From contig NZ_JQJH01000018.1 in NCBI RefSeq assembly GCF_000745425.1, positions 18,558 through 82,557 of the forward strand: a stretch of DNA of 64,000 bases, in the 5' to 3' direction. Of this stretch, positions 18,775 to 28,189 are shown piece after piece. The stretch's first letter is position 1. Each line of letters opens with the position of its first letter. Below the pieces are notes generated by a model. It saw only the letters and a list, made by a program, of their open reading frames with translations, did no database searches and was not told the origin of the DNA. This stretch comes from Beijerinckia mobilis (GTDB lineage Bacteria; Pseudomonadota; Alphaproteobacteria; Rhizobiales; Beijerinckiaceae). The position numbers and the translations under genes are program-made.

Positions 18775-19014
18775 ATGCCCCTTTACGCTTATCATTGCAA
18801 CGATTGCGGGAATGAATTCGAGCTTCTCGTCCGTTCGTCCGATGTTCCGGCCTGCCCAAGCTGCCAAAGCACAAATTTGCAGCAGATGGTGTCCAAAATC
18901 TGTGTCGAAATCAAATATCCGGCCATAGCCGCCTCCTGGCGCAAACAGGCACAGAAGGAAGGCGACCTGTCGCATTTCAGTAAGAAGGAAATCGATACCA
19001 AGAGTAAGGCCTGA
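18775..19014 (+). CDS. FmdB-type zinc ribbon protein
   Basis: 79 aa. The N-terminus MPLYAYHCNDCGNEFELLV, then a second CPSC pair (PACPSCQSTNLQQM), is the single zinc-ribbon of the FmdB/CxxC_CxxC_SSSS family, whose members are annotated as putative regulators or assembly proteins of unknown role. The C-terminal half is charged and Lys-rich (HFSKKEIDTKSK) and probably disordered. GAGG lies 6 nt before the ATG. It sits on the plus strand between the leftward scpB and tatA genes, breaking an otherwise one-strand run. Confidence 0.88.
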   Translation: MPLYAYHCNDCGNEFELLVRSSDVPACPSCQSTNLQQMVSKICVEIKYPAIAASWRKQAQKEGDLSHFSKKEIDTKSKA

Positions 19015-19137
19015 TCGGGATCGACAGCAGCACGGAGGAGAACGAAGCGCACCAGTCTGCAATCACGCTCGCGGCCAAGCCCACGGCAGATTGTACGCGA
19101 CGATCTCCTTCAGGAGGCCCCTGCCCTTGCGGGCGAT

Positions 19138-19857
19138 CTATTGTTCAGAACTCTCGGCGGTAAGGGTAGCAGCAAGCGCAATGACCGCATTATCCGCACC
19201 AACTCCCGGGCCATCCATCTCTTCCGGGACCTCGTCAACCAGGTCATCCGCGACGGTGCGCGGCTTACGGGAAGTCCCCTTCGCCGCCAGCGTCTTCTTC
19301 AATTCCCTCAGCGAGGGCAGATCGGCAAGGCTCGCGAGCCCAAATTCCAGCAGAAAAGCCTCCGTCGTGCCATAGGTCATCGGCCGCCCGGGACCGCGTC
19401 GGCGCCCACGGAGATAGACCCAGCCGGTCTCGATGAGCACGTCGAGCGTACCCTTGGAGAGAGTTACGCCGCGCGTTTCCTCGATCTCGCCGCGAGTGAT
19501 CGGCTGCTGATAGGCGATGATCGCCAGAGTCTCGAGCGCGGCGCGAGACAATCTGCGGATATCCGTCTCGGAATCTTTCAAGAGATAAGAAAGATTGGCC
19601 GCCGTGCAAAACAGCCATTTGCCGCCCGCCTTGATGAGATTCACGCCGCGCGGGGCATAATCCGCCTGCACTGCGGCAATGACTTCCGCAACATTGCTCC
19701 CGGCTGGAAGACGTCTCGCAATATCGCTCTCGGCGAGCGGGGCGCCGGCCGCGAACAAAAGGGCCTCAGTGATCCGCTTTGCCTCGATCATGGTTGCGCT
19801 CGGCATTGTCTGCTCATGCGCGTCCGCCACTTCGGTCACGGATGGAAGCTCCGTCAT
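19138..19857 (-). CDS. scpB: Segregation and condensation protein ScpB
   Basis: 239 aa from the ATG at 19857; AAAGGAG is upstream but about 12 nt away, and an in-frame TTG 9 nt earlier sits close to it, so the start is not certain. ScpB is the kite-type winged-helix dimer that joins ScpA and SMC in the condensin complex. Diagnostic segments are AKRITEALLFAAGAPLAESD, LSRAALETLAIIAYQQPITR and EIEETRGV, followed by GRRRGPGRPMTYGTTEAFLL. The C-terminal 45 residues are acidic and variable. It lies 248 bp downstream of scpA on the same strand. Confidence 0.94.
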   Translation of the reverse strand: MTELPSVTEVADAHEQTMPSATMIEAKRITEALLFAAGAPLAESDIARRLPAGSNVAEVIAAVQADYAPRGVNLIKAGGKWLFCTAANLSYLLKDSETDIRRLSRAALETLAIIAYQQPITRGEIEETRGVTLSKGTLDVLIETGWVYLRGRRRGPGRPMTYGTTEAFLLEFGLASLADLPSLRELKKTLAAKGTSRKPRTVADDLVDEVPEEMDGPGVGADNAVIALAATLTAESSEQ

Positions 19858-20105
19858 TCGGCGCAATACTCCTTTACCGGTCACGAATTCGAACCCGGCG
19901 CAACTGCGTCCACCCCGAACCATGACATTATAGTTGGAAGATTTCGGAAAAAGCCGGGAGAGCGGATGAAAATGACGATCTCCGCACGCGTTGCCTCGGC
20001 TTTTTCCAGCTTTTCGCTTTTCTCCGGAAAAGGCGGAAATTCAAGGTGAAAATCCAAGGAAAATCGAAACGTCGTTCAAATAGCGCTGGGAGCGACCTGC
20101 CGCAT

Positions 20106-20942
20106 TCAGGCTCTGTGGGAGCGCCGCTTTTCGGCCTCCACTCTGCCCCCGTCACTTTCTTCGCGATTTTCCTCAGACGGCCCGTTCCTCTGCCCTTTGG
20201 TAGAGCTTTTGACCCATAAAGGCGCGAAAGGCGCATCCTGACGGATCTCGACGAGGCCTTCACGCGCCATTTCCAGCATGGCCGACAGCGACGACGCGCG
20301 CACGGTGCGGCGCATTTCCGGGCTCGTGCAATAATGGATGAGATAGGCGTCGAGAGGGCTCCAGTCCGTGACGGCGCCGATCAGCCGCTCAAGCTCGGCA
20401 CGCGCCTGCACCAGTGACCAGACGGCACGCTGTTTCAAGGTGACCACTGTCGGACCCTTGATCTTCGTGCGCGGGAAAGGCCGATTTTCACGCCGGCTCG
20501 CGTAAATCTCCAGCAATTCGTGCAGGCTCGTTTCCCACTGCGGGGTCGTGACCTTCTCGATTGTTTCCGGATTACCACGCAGAAGACTATCGCGGCCAAG
20601 GCGCGGCCGGCTGACAATTTCATCCGCCGCGGCGCGCAATGCCTCGAGCCGGGTCAGACGCGCCGCGAGAAGGCGAGCAACCTCTTCCGCGACCGGCTCT
20701 TCATTGGCATTGTCCTGCGGCAACAACAGACGGGATTTCAAAAAGGCAAGCCAGGCTGCCATCACCAGATAATCGGCGGCGAGTTCAAGGCGCAGATGAC
20801 GCGCCTCCTCAATGAATGCGAGATATTGCTCGACGAGCGCCAGGACCGAGATCTTGTGCAGATCGACCTTCTGCCGGCGTGCGAGATCAAGCAGAAGATC
20901 CAGCGGCCCTTCGAACCCTTCGAGTTCGACGATGAAGGACAT
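20106..20942 (-). CDS. scpA: Segregation and condensation protein ScpA
   Basis: 278 aa if started at the ATG at 20942, just ahead of the conserved FEGPLDLLLDLARRQKVDLH. The ribosome-binding site (GGGAG) abuts this ATG with no spacing, so a GTG about 17 codons upstream is also possible. An open frame continues to 21350 but crosses palindromic repeat sequence and has no kleisin features. ScpA is the kleisin that bridges SMC heads; ISVLALVEQYLAFIEEARHL and LAADYLVMAAWLAFLKSRLL are typical N-domain motifs, and the C-terminal winged helix ends near LVEIRQDAPFAPLWVK. The gene pairs with scpB. nagZ, commonly just upstream, is missing. Confidence 0.92.
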   Translation of the reverse strand: MSFIVELEGFEGPLDLLLDLARRQKVDLHKISVLALVEQYLAFIEEARHLRLELAADYLVMAAWLAFLKSRLLLPQDNANEEPVAEEVARLLAARLTRLEALRAAADEIVSRPRLGRDSLLRGNPETIEKVTTPQWETSLHELLEIYASRRENRPFPRTKIKGPTVVTLKQRAVWSLVQARAELERLIGAVTDWSPLDAYLIHYCTSPEMRRTVRASSLSAMLEMAREGLVEIRQDAPFAPLWVKSSTKGQRNGPSEENREESDGGRVEAEKRRSHRA

Positions 20943-21079
20943 CTCCCGGCAGGCAGAGGTCTCGATGCCCTGCTCGCCTTCCTCATTGAGCACGCTTTCG
21001 AATTCATCCTGCGCCAAGCCTGTCGATCCCCCGCTGCCGATCCCGTCCCGTACTCCAGGCGGCCGTTCCTTCCGGCCCG

Positions 21080-21178
21080 GAGCGTTTCGGATCGTTCCAG
21101 AAACACTCCACTCAAAAAACAAGAGCATTTTGAATGCTCGAGAATCGCGAAGCGATTCAAGCTCGTCAAAAAACGCTC
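21080..21178 (+). repeat. Bipartite palindromic repeat, copy a
   Basis: Two hairpins of the ~100-nt family. The first half (from GAGCGTTTCGGA at 21080) pairs with the CCAGAAACACTCC half. The second contains the palindrome GAATCGCGAAGCGATTC (21142-21158). It lies upstream of scpA where nagZ would be expected. Confidence 0.75.
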
Positions 21179-21386
21179 TGGAAGTCTGTGCACTGTCAGG
21201 ACGGAGATGCTTTCCGCATCGGCCCATTTCGAAAATAGCGCGGATTTGAGACGCTATCGCTACGCTGCGATTCAACCCAAAACATCCGCATTCGCGAATC
21301 AGATTATCAGCTTTCGGATTCCCGGCCAATGGAGCCGATGGGAGGCTCATCGAGATTTGGGATCATGTGACATCAAGACGGCATGA

Positions 21387-21480
21387 AGCCGTCCGGATGG
21401 TTCCGAACGGCTTTCATTGAAGAAATCGGGCGCTTTTCGACGCTTTTGAATGGCATCATCATGCGATTCAAAAGCGAAAA
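21387..21480. repeat. Palindromic repeat variant, copy b
   Basis: AGCCGTCCGGATGGTTCCGAACGGCT (21387-21412; key arms CCGT-CCGGA and TTCCGAACGG) followed by an 11-bp stem CGCTTTTGAAT (21441-21451) / ATTCAAAAGCG (21466-21476). The second hairpin lies 9 nt past the SPOR gene stop, so it may also act as its terminator. Confidence 0.6.
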
Positions 21481-21484
21481 TTCG

Positions 21485-23146
21485 CTAATTCTTGGCCACG
21501 AAGCAATTGCCGCCGGCGCCCTGCACCGACTGACACAGGCTGGTGGCCGATTCATGGGAAAGACCGACGACCCGCACGCGATAGACAGTCCGCTCGCCGC
21601 TGACCGCCTTGTGGATCGAGGTATGATGACCTGCAAGCGCGGCCCCATATTGGTGGCCGAGCTTGATCTGAATGTCACGGGCTTCCTTTTCCGAGGTCGG
21701 CGCCGCGAATTGCACCACGAAATTGCCTCCCGCAGCCCCGGCCGCCTCCGGTGTCGCGCTCGCATGTTGCACGGGCTGCGCCTTAGCGGTAGCGCCCGCG
21801 GCCGTCGTGGTCCCCACCCCGCGAATCGCCTCCGCCACCGGATCCTTTGAAGTTACCCTGGCGGTGGATTTCGGCGTTGCCACCGCTTTCGCAGGCGACG
21901 CCACAGGCTTGGGCACGGGCATCGCCGAGGCGGCCGGCTGCGATGGCGTCTCATTCTGCACCAATGTCCCATCCGGACGGACGGAGATCGTCTTGACCTT
22001 TTTGGGTTCGATTAGCGATGCAATGCTCTGCGACTGCTGCGGCGCGAGTTCATGAGTCTGTTGCGGCTTTTCAACACCGGCCGATTGCGGCAACGGGGGA
22101 GCCGCAGGCACAGGCACGCTGGCGGCCGCGACCGTATCAGCGGCAGCCAGAGGCTCGCTGCGTGCATCGCGTATCGGCGCCTGGCTGAGATCGATCGGCC
22201 GTTCCTGATGGCCCGTCAGGGCCGGGGGCGTGGTCGGCGCCGCTTTTTCAAGCAGCGAACTATCCTGGGTAACGGTCTCGCCGCCAGCTGGAGCAGGAGG
22301 TTGGACCTTCATCGGGCCGCTATCAGCCATGATCGTGGCGACATTTTCGGGGTCGGTCACCTTGCCGCCGCGCATGGTGAGGCTAGCGCCTATGCCGACC
22401 AGACCCGCGACGATGATACCGGCCACGATATAAAGCGGACGCCGTGAACGCGGCTCGTCGAAGGAATGGCCGCTATAGGTCGCCTCGGCAGAACCCGAAG
22501 GATCACCCACTTCATCATAAGGCCAGAGATTGGCATTGCCTTCGGCCTGCGGATAGACGCGCTGATAGGCAGCAGCGGTATAATCATTTCCGGCATTCTG
22601 GTCGTAGCCATAATTGGCATAGGTCTGCGCCGCCTGGCCCGCCACCATGCCCGCGCCCTGGCTTCCTCCATGACGAGCATCATAAGACGCGGGTTGAGCA
22701 GCGGCTCCGCGCTGCCCCAAATCGGCATAGGCATGCGGCGCATAAGCCTGTGAACCGCGCGCCATTTCCGGTGGCACCTGTACGCCCGGATCAAGAGAAC
22801 CGAGCAGACCCGCCTGAATGGCGGCGAAATCGACACGGCCGGATTTTCTCGGCGCCGGTCCCGGCCCGACGTTCGGATCAACATTCGGCATCACATTAGG
22901 AGCCATGGGTTCCCAGCCGCGATCAAGCGGCGGATCGTAATGCTGATCCTGATAAGGATTTTGGGGCTGTTCACGCGGCGGAGGATCGAAGACGGCTTTA
23001 TAGGGATCTTCCTCGACGTCCGACAAACGCGCGAGTTCGCTCAAGGCGCGGCCATCCTTGTTGTGCTGGGTGGAAGGCTGGCGCAAGCGGCGCTCGAATT
23101 CTTCCAGATCGATCATCGGGCGCCGTCTCGCAACAGATTCGCTCAT
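21485..23146 (-). CDS. SPOR-domain membrane protein
   Basis: 553 aa from the ATG at 23146. The first 235 residues are cytoplasmic and low-complexity, rich in Pro, Gln, Tyr, Ala and Gly. One membrane helix follows at about 237-257 (YIVAGIIVAGLVGIGASLTM), then a Pro/Ala-rich periplasmic linker. The final 80 residues form a SPOR domain (FVVQFAAPTSEKEARDIQIK through VYRVRVVGL), which binds denuded glycan strands at the division septum. The type II membrane layout is that of division proteins such as FtsN or DedD; true orthology is not claimed. It is conserved next to argS in alphaproteobacteria and lies downstream of it here on the same strand. Confidence 0.87.
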   Translation of the reverse strand: MSESVARRRPMIDLEEFERRLRQPSTQHNKDGRALSELARLSDVEEDPYKAVFDPPPREQPQNPYQDQHYDPPLDRGWEPMAPNVMPNVDPNVGPGPAPRKSGRVDFAAIQAGLLGSLDPGVQVPPEMARGSQAYAPHAYADLGQRGAAAQPASYDARHGGSQGAGMVAGQAAQTYANYGYDQNAGNDYTAAAYQRVYPQAEGNANLWPYDEVGDPSGSAEATYSGHSFDEPRSRRPLYIVAGIIVAGLVGIGASLTMRGGKVTDPENVATIMADSGPMKVQPPAPAGGETVTQDSSLLEKAAPTTPPALTGHQERPIDLSQAPIRDARSEPLAAADTVAAASVPVPAAPPLPQSAGVEKPQQTHELAPQQSQSIASLIEPKKVKTISVRPDGTLVQNETPSQPAASAMPVPKPVASPAKAVATPKSTARVTSKDPVAEAIRGVGTTTAAGATAKAQPVQHASATPEAAGAAGGNFVVQFAAPTSEKEARDIQIKLGHQYGAALAGHHTSIHKAVSGERTVYRVRVVGLSHESATSLCQSVQGAGGNCFVAKN

Positions 23147-23461
23147 GACTTCCAATCTCCCTTCGCACTGCAACCCAGAGCTTCACGCCCAGACCACCGC
23201 ATCCTGTTCATCGCGTCGATTATCAAAACATGCCGTGCGAAACCTTAACCGCGCCGACAGATCCCGCCCGCTTCTTAATGCTGGAGAAGCCCTGAAATTT
23301 TTCTTAAAATTCCAACGCGTGCCCAAAGGGCACAAGGCGAATGCAATAACGCCGCACTATCCGCTGCTGCGGCCAAAGCACGCGAGCATCTCATCTTACA
23401 GGGCCGTTGTTTTGTGGCACTGCGGCCGAGCGCAGATTGGATCTACCTGAACGTCCCTACT
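23147..23461. other. Spacer upstream of the SPOR gene
   Basis: About 315 bp without a supported gene. Together with the two repeat copies beyond it (to 23942), it forms a nearly 800-bp gap between argS and the SPOR gene. Confidence 0.5.
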
Positions 23462-23560
23462 GGAGCATTTCCGATAAGGTTAAATCGCTAAGCGATTCAT
23501 CTCCTTGAAAATACTATAATTTTTTAGAAAAGCGTTTCTGGATATTTCCGAAACGCTCTA
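23462..23560 (-). repeat. Bipartite palindromic repeat, copy c
   Basis: Full-length member in minus orientation. On the minus strand it reads GAGCGTTTCGGAAATATCC plus CAGAAACGC, a T/A-rich joint, then the inner palindrome AAATCGCTAAGCGATT and the closing GGAAATGCTCC. Confidence 0.75.
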
Positions 23561-23829
23561 GCCAATCATAATCCGCTAGTTGCCAGATCGGACAATGAGG
23601 CGGCGGAGCCAGCCTGCGGCAATACACTCTTCAACGAACCTGTGCCCGTTCGATCGCGTCAGCAGCTCTTCCCAAAGATTTTAGAGAAAAGCTCTGGATT
23701 TTTTCAACCCTTTTCAACCGCACGACACGCGGACTTGGATCGAAATTTTTTGTTCTTCAGCGATGCTATTCAGAACAATCCGAACCAACCGAGGCAATAG
23801 CTGGCTCTATAAAATAAATGCCGATCGCT

Positions 23830-23877
23830 AGAACATGTTCGGATGTTTCCGAACATGTTCCACTTGAAAAATGCTCC
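23830..23877. repeat. Palindromic repeat variant, copy d
   Basis: GAACATGTTCGGA and TTCCGAACATGTTC (within 23831-23860) form a near-perfect palindrome, followed by CACTTGAAAAATGCTCC, which matches the joint and second arm of the ~100-nt family. It lies just downstream of argS. Confidence 0.65.
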
Positions 23878-23942
23878 AAGCGAAGAACGAATATCCGCCC
23901 CTCGCTCGCATAATCCTCACGTAACCCCTTGCTCGCGCAGCC

Positions 23943-25715
23943 TCACCGCATTTCGTCGGGAGCACTGACGCCGAGAAGGGCGAGACCGCTTGCCAGAATA
24001 TGAGCGACGAGAGCGACCAAGGCGAGTCGGGCAATGGTCAGCCCTTTGTTGTCTTCCAGAATGAAACGCAATTGGGGCTGATCCTTGCCCCGCGTCCATT
24101 GCGCATGCAATTCCGACGCCAAATCATGGAGATAAAAGGCGATGCGATGTGGCTCATGCGCCAGCGCTGCACCTTCGATCACGCGCGGATATTGCGCCAG
24201 AACCCGGATCAGCCTTCCCTCACCCTCATCGGTCAAAAGCGAGAAATCGGCCTTTTTCAAGGCCGATGCCGGACGATCGAGGTCCGGCAAAGCGGCCGCC
24301 GCCTGGCGAAACACCGATTGCGCCCGTGCATGGGCATATTGCACGTAGAAGACAGGATTGTCCTTCGATTGCTCAATGACCTTGGCGAGATCGAATTCGA
24401 GCACCGCGTCATTCTTGCGAAACAGCATCATGAAGCGCACGGCATCGACGCCCACTTCGTCGACCACCTCGCGCAGGGTCACGAAATCGCCTGAGCGTTT
24501 CGACATCTTCACCGGCTCGCCGCCCCGCATCAGCTTGACCAATTGGCAAAGTTTGACGTCGAGGCTCACTGCCGAGTCAGAAAGTGCTTTCACCGCCGCC
24601 GCCATGCGCTTCACATAGCCGCCATGGTCAGCGCCCCAGACATCGATCAAGACAGCAAAGCCGCGATCGATCTTGGTCTTGTGATACGCAATATCCGACG
24701 CGAAATAGGTATAGGATCCATCCGATTTCATCAGCGGGCGATCGACATCGTCGCCAAAATCGGTGGATTTGAACAAGGTCTGCTCGCGATCCTCCCAATC
24801 CTCGACCGGCTGGCCCTTGGGTGGCGGTAGCCGCCCTTCATAGACGAGGCCTCGCGCCCGCAGAAAAGCAATCGCGGCGGCCACCTGATCGCCCTCCGGC
24901 CCGCGCGTCAGCGAACGCTCCGAGAAGAAAACTTCATGGGTGATATTGAGCGCGGCGAGATCGTCGCGGATCATGTCCATCATCGCACCAATGGCTGCGA
25001 GGCGGAAATCCTCCAGCCATTCCTCCCCATCAGCGCCCTGATGTCTATCACCATGAGCCTGCGCGAGGCTTACGCCGACGCCTTTCAGATAATCGCCCGG
25101 ATAAAGCCCTTCCGGAATGGCACCGATCGCCTCGCCCAGCGCCTCGCGATAGCGCATGTAGGCCGAGCGGGCGAGCACATCGACCTGCGCCCCCGCATCA
25201 TTGATGTAATATTCGCGCGTGACGTCGTAACCGGCAAAGGCGAGCAGATTGGCCAGAGCATCACCAAAGACGGCCCCGCGCCCATGGCCCACATGCATGG
25301 GGCCGGTCGGATTGGCCGAGACATATTCGACATTGATCTTCGTTTCCCGCGAGGTCTCGGGGCGGCCGTAGCCTTGCCCCTCATCCAGCGCCTCGCTCAG
25401 GAAACGGCCGAAATATTCCGGTTTCAGGCGGATATTGATGAAACCCGGCCCCGCTACCTCCGCTTCGGCGACATCGCCATCCTCGGAGAGCGCTAGTGCG
25501 ATCTCGACGGCGAGCTGGCGCGGATTGGCGAAAGCCTGTTTCGCTTCCTTGGCATAGACCATTGCCGCATTGGCGGCGAGATCGCCATGCGCGGCCTCAC
25601 GCGGCGGCTCGACGACGAAACGCGCCAGATCGAGATCTTCGGGCAGACGGCCGCTGCCGATGATCCCGCGCAGAACGGCGGCGATACGAGCGTGAAAATC
25701 GGAAAAAATATTCAT
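23943..25715 (-). CDS. argS: Arginyl-tRNA synthetase
   Basis: 590 aa class I synthetase. The ArgRS-specific Add-1 N-terminal domain covers about residues 1-110 ([20 protein letters not shown]). The HIGH signature is HVGH at 141-144 within [20 protein letters not shown], and the KMSKS loop is KMSKR at 403-407, followed by [15 protein letters not shown]. The C-terminal anticodon-binding domain is all-helical and ends near [19 protein letters not shown]. It lies between dgt and the SPOR gene on the same strand, the usual alphaproteobacterial order. Confidence 0.97.
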   Translation of the reverse strand: MNIFSDFHARIAAVLRGIIGSGRLPEDLDLARFVVEPPREAAHGDLAANAAMVYAKEAKQAFANPRQLAVEIALALSEDGDVAEAEVAGPGFINIRLKPEYFGRFLSEALDEGQGYGRPETSRETKINVEYVSANPTGPMHVGHGRGAVFGDALANLLAFAGYDVTREYYINDAGAQVDVLARSAYMRYREALGEAIGAIPEGLYPGDYLKGVGVSLAQAHGDRHQGADGEEWLEDFRLAAIGAMMDMIRDDLAALNITHEVFFSERSLTRGPEGDQVAAAIAFLRARGLVYEGRLPPPKGQPVEDWEDREQTLFKSTDFGDDVDRPLMKSDGSYTYFASDIAYHKTKIDRGFAVLIDVWGADHGGYVKRMAAAVKALSDSAVSLDVKLCQLVKLMRGGEPVKMSKRSGDFVTLREVVDEVGVDAVRFMMLFRKNDAVLEFDLAKVIEQSKDNPVFYVQYAHARAQSVFRQAAAALPDLDRPASALKKADFSLLTDEGEGRLIRVLAQYPRVIEGAALAHEPHRIAFYLHDLASELHAQWTRGKDQPQLRFILEDNKGLTIARLALVALVAHILASGLALLGVSAPDEMR

Positions 25716-25893
25716 GAACCAGCCTGAAATGCGATAACGGCCACCCTGTCGCCTCTATTCCGCCTGTCGTGAGGAACGTCACGAAGGCTGCCCAGGGTTT
25801 CAATCTCGGCGCAGCCGCGGACTGTCGCTCAGTCGGGCGGCGCCTTTGAGCTTTCCTCTACAGCAAGCGCGGGAAAATCAAAATTCCCGGCAC

Positions 25894-27111
25894 TCACGAA
25901 AATTCCGGCGCGACGCCGAACAGGCGGCGATGCTCGGTGATCGCGAAACGATCCGTCATGCCGGCGATATAATCGCAGACGATGCGGGCGCGTTTGGCTT
26001 CATCGCCCGCGGCACGCCGGACGGAATCCGCCCATTCCGGCGGCATTTCCTCGGGCGCATCGAAAAAACGCGGAAACAGACGCGCAATGACCTCCGCCGC
26101 ACTGTCGCGCATCGCGTTGAGGCGCGGATGGCGGTAGAGATTCTGGAAGAGGAAGCTCTTGATCATCTTGTCGACGCTTTGCGTCGCCTCCGAGAAACCG
26201 ACGAGAGCGGATTTCTGCGCCCGCACTTCCTCGATGCTGGCGACACCCGAACGCTCGATCCGCTTCCGGCTCTCGTCAATCGCATCCTCTATGCAATGCG
26301 TGATGAGGCGGCGCACCAGTTCATGGATGATGCGCACCGGCTCGAGACCCGGATAGAGCGCCTCGATCTCGCTACCGATGTCGCGCAAAAAATCGACTTC
26401 CGAAATCTGCTGGAAGGTGAGAATGCCGGCGCGCAGACCATCATCGATATCATGGGCATTATAGGCGATATCATCGGCGAGCGCCGCCGCCTGCGCCTCA
26501 GCCCCGGCGAAAGTGCCGAGATCAAGGCGATGCACGGCATCGAAAGCGACGAGCGCCGCAGGCAATCCGCGCTTGGCATAGCGCGGCACGGGGGTGCCGT
26601 CGGCCTCCAGCAGAGGGCCATTATGCTTGACGAGGCCCTCGAGCGTCTCGAGCGTCAGATTGAGGCCATCGAAAGCGGCGTAGCGGCGCTCCAGCTTGGT
26701 GACGATCCGCAGCGCCTGCGCATTGTGATCGAAACCGCCATAGGGCAGCATGATCGCGTCGAGCACATCCTCGCCGGTATGGCCGAAAGGCGTATGGCCA
26801 AGATCATGGGCGAGCGCCAAAGCCTCGGCGAGATCGTCGTCGAGGCCGAGCGCACGGGCAAGCGCACGGGCGATCTGTCCGACCTCGATCGAATGGGTAA
26901 GCCGGGTGCGATAATGATCGCCCTCATGCGGCACGAAGACCTGCGTTTTGTGTGCGAGGCGACGGAACGCCGCCGAATGGATGATCCTGTCCCGATCGCG
27001 CTGGAAATCACTGCGCGAAGGAGACTTCGGCTCATTGATGAGCCTACCGCGACTTTTTGTCGCATCTGCCGCATAGGGGGCGCGCCGGGGCGTTAGGTCG
27101 AAAGCTTGCAT
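25894..27111 (-). CDS. dgt: Deoxyguanosinetriphosphate triphosphohydrolase-like protein
   Basis: 405 aa from the ATG at 27111 (MQAFDLTPRRAPYAADATKS); an in-frame extension upstream is not supported. It is an HD-domain dNTP triphosphohydrolase: the metal-site residues lie in TRLTHSIEVGQIARALAR and ALAHDLGHTPFGHTGEDVLD, followed by GGFDHNAQALRIV. The RDRDRIIHSAAFRRLAHKTQ motif near residue 36 is also typical. These enzymes cleave dNTPs to nucleoside and triphosphate and control dNTP pools. It is divergent from erpA, with about 325 bp between. Confidence 0.95.
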   Translation of the reverse strand: MQAFDLTPRRAPYAADATKSRGRLINEPKSPSRSDFQRDRDRIIHSAAFRRLAHKTQVFVPHEGDHYRTRLTHSIEVGQIARALARALGLDDDLAEALALAHDLGHTPFGHTGEDVLDAIMLPYGGFDHNAQALRIVTKLERRYAAFDGLNLTLETLEGLVKHNGPLLEADGTPVPRYAKRGLPAALVAFDAVHRLDLGTFAGAEAQAAALADDIAYNAHDIDDGLRAGILTFQQISEVDFLRDIGSEIEALYPGLEPVRIIHELVRRLITHCIEDAIDESRKRIERSGVASIEEVRAQKSALVGFSEATQSVDKMIKSFLFQNLYRHPRLNAMRDSAAEVIARLFPRFFDAPEEMPPEWADSVRRAAGDEAKRARIVCDYIAGMTDRFAITEHRRLFGVAPEFS

Positions 27112-27436
27112 AGGATCCCGCTCGTATGGGGCACGTCGTATCCCGGCGCCTGGGGCAAGTGCGATCGAAACGGTTGGATCCGCTTCGGGCGCCCCTGTCC
27201 ATCCTCTTGAGGTAGAAGCGATTTTCCCGATCCGGCAGGACGCCGGAGGAGAAAACGCCACAACTCATTGCGGTCACGGGCATTGCGACGTATCTTCCCT
27301 AATCAAAGGTGAGGCAAGCGCGATCGACAATTTCCTGTCGCAGAGACGACGCGCCGCCTGACCGCCATACGCATTTTTCGATCCCGCCACTGATATTACG
27401 CGGGATCAAATAGAGGTTCGTCCGGAAGGGTCGTCC
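27112..27436. other. Intergenic region between divergent dgt and erpA
   Basis: About 325 bp that must hold promoters for both genes. I see no supported small gene, no palindromic repeat and no Fe-S regulator site I would defend. Confidence 0.45.
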
Positions 27437-27796
27437 ATGAGCGAAGTCATTAGCGAAGCCGCAACCGAAGCGCAGCCGGTCATCCTGACCGAGAACGCCG
27501 CCCGCCGTGTCGTCGAAATTATGAAAACCGAAGCGCCAGGCTCCATGCTCCGCGTCGGCGTCGATGGCGGCGGCTGCTCGGGTTTTACTTATACCTATAA
27601 TGTCGTCACCGAGCGGGAGCCCGATGATCTCGTTCTGGAACGTGAAGGCGCGACTGTTCTCGTCGATCAGATTTCACTTGAATATCTGCGTGGCTGCCAG
27701 ATCGATTTCATCGACGATCTGATGGGCCGTATGTTCAAGATTTCGAATCCGTCGGCCACCGCCTCCTGCGGCTGCGGATCGAGCTTCGCGGTCTGA
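27437..27796 (+). CDS. erpA: Iron-sulfur cluster insertion protein ErpA
   Basis: 119 aa A-type Fe-S carrier. The three conserved cysteines are in GGGCSGFTYTYN and the C-terminal SCGCGSSFAV. ENAARRVVEIMKTEAPGSML and LVDQISLEYLRGCQIDFIDD also match the family. An N-terminal extension of about 15 residues is typical of the alphaproteobacterial form lying beside dgt, generally annotated ErpA. It passes Fe-S clusters to target enzymes. A hairpin without a T-run (27818-27840) follows the stop. Confidence 0.9.
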   Translation: MSEVISEAATEAQPVILTENAARRVVEIMKTEAPGSMLRVGVDGGGCSGFTYTYNVVTEREPDDLVLEREGATVLVDQISLEYLRGCQIDFIDDLMGRMFKISNPSATASCGCGSSFAV

Positions 27797-27817
27797 TCTC
27801 AAGATCCTCTTCTCGAG

Positions 27818-27840
27818 GCCGGAGGGCGTGCCCTTCCGGC
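27818..27840 (+). terminator. Terminator-like hairpin after erpA
   Basis: GCCGGAGGGC (27818-27827) pairs with GCCCTTCCGGC (27830-27840) with one bulged base. It begins 22 nt after the erpA stop. No T-run follows, so termination is likely but not certain. The remaining ~350 bp before the next gene shows nothing else I can name. Confidence 0.5.
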
Positions 27841-28189
27841 TATTGCCATCACAAACGCACGGACGAAGCCTCAAGTCCTCCGTGCGGTTGCTTTGTTCTG
27901 CGTTCCTCCCACGCGGGTTTGCTCCGCACCTGCCCCCTTTGCGGCAAGGATTTGAGACGCAAGTATGACCTTTGCCTCCCGCTGGAACCTTGATCTTGAA
28001 ACGGTTCCGGTTTTCAAGGCATGATAAAGCCCGCACGCAGTTTCCCTGAAAAAGACATTAAATTGATCGTGAACGGGATGCCCGCCCGCGCACTTGGTGC
28101 TATTCGCCGGGATCATAAATTTATCGCCTTTCGGCATCATCCTTGAGGCTCTTCGGTGATGTCGGGTGCATGCTTCAATGCGAGGTTTT

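Noticed and set aside
20943..21350. An N-terminal extension of scpA by 136 codons
   Set aside because: It runs through palindromic repeat copy a and has no similarity to kleisin sequence.
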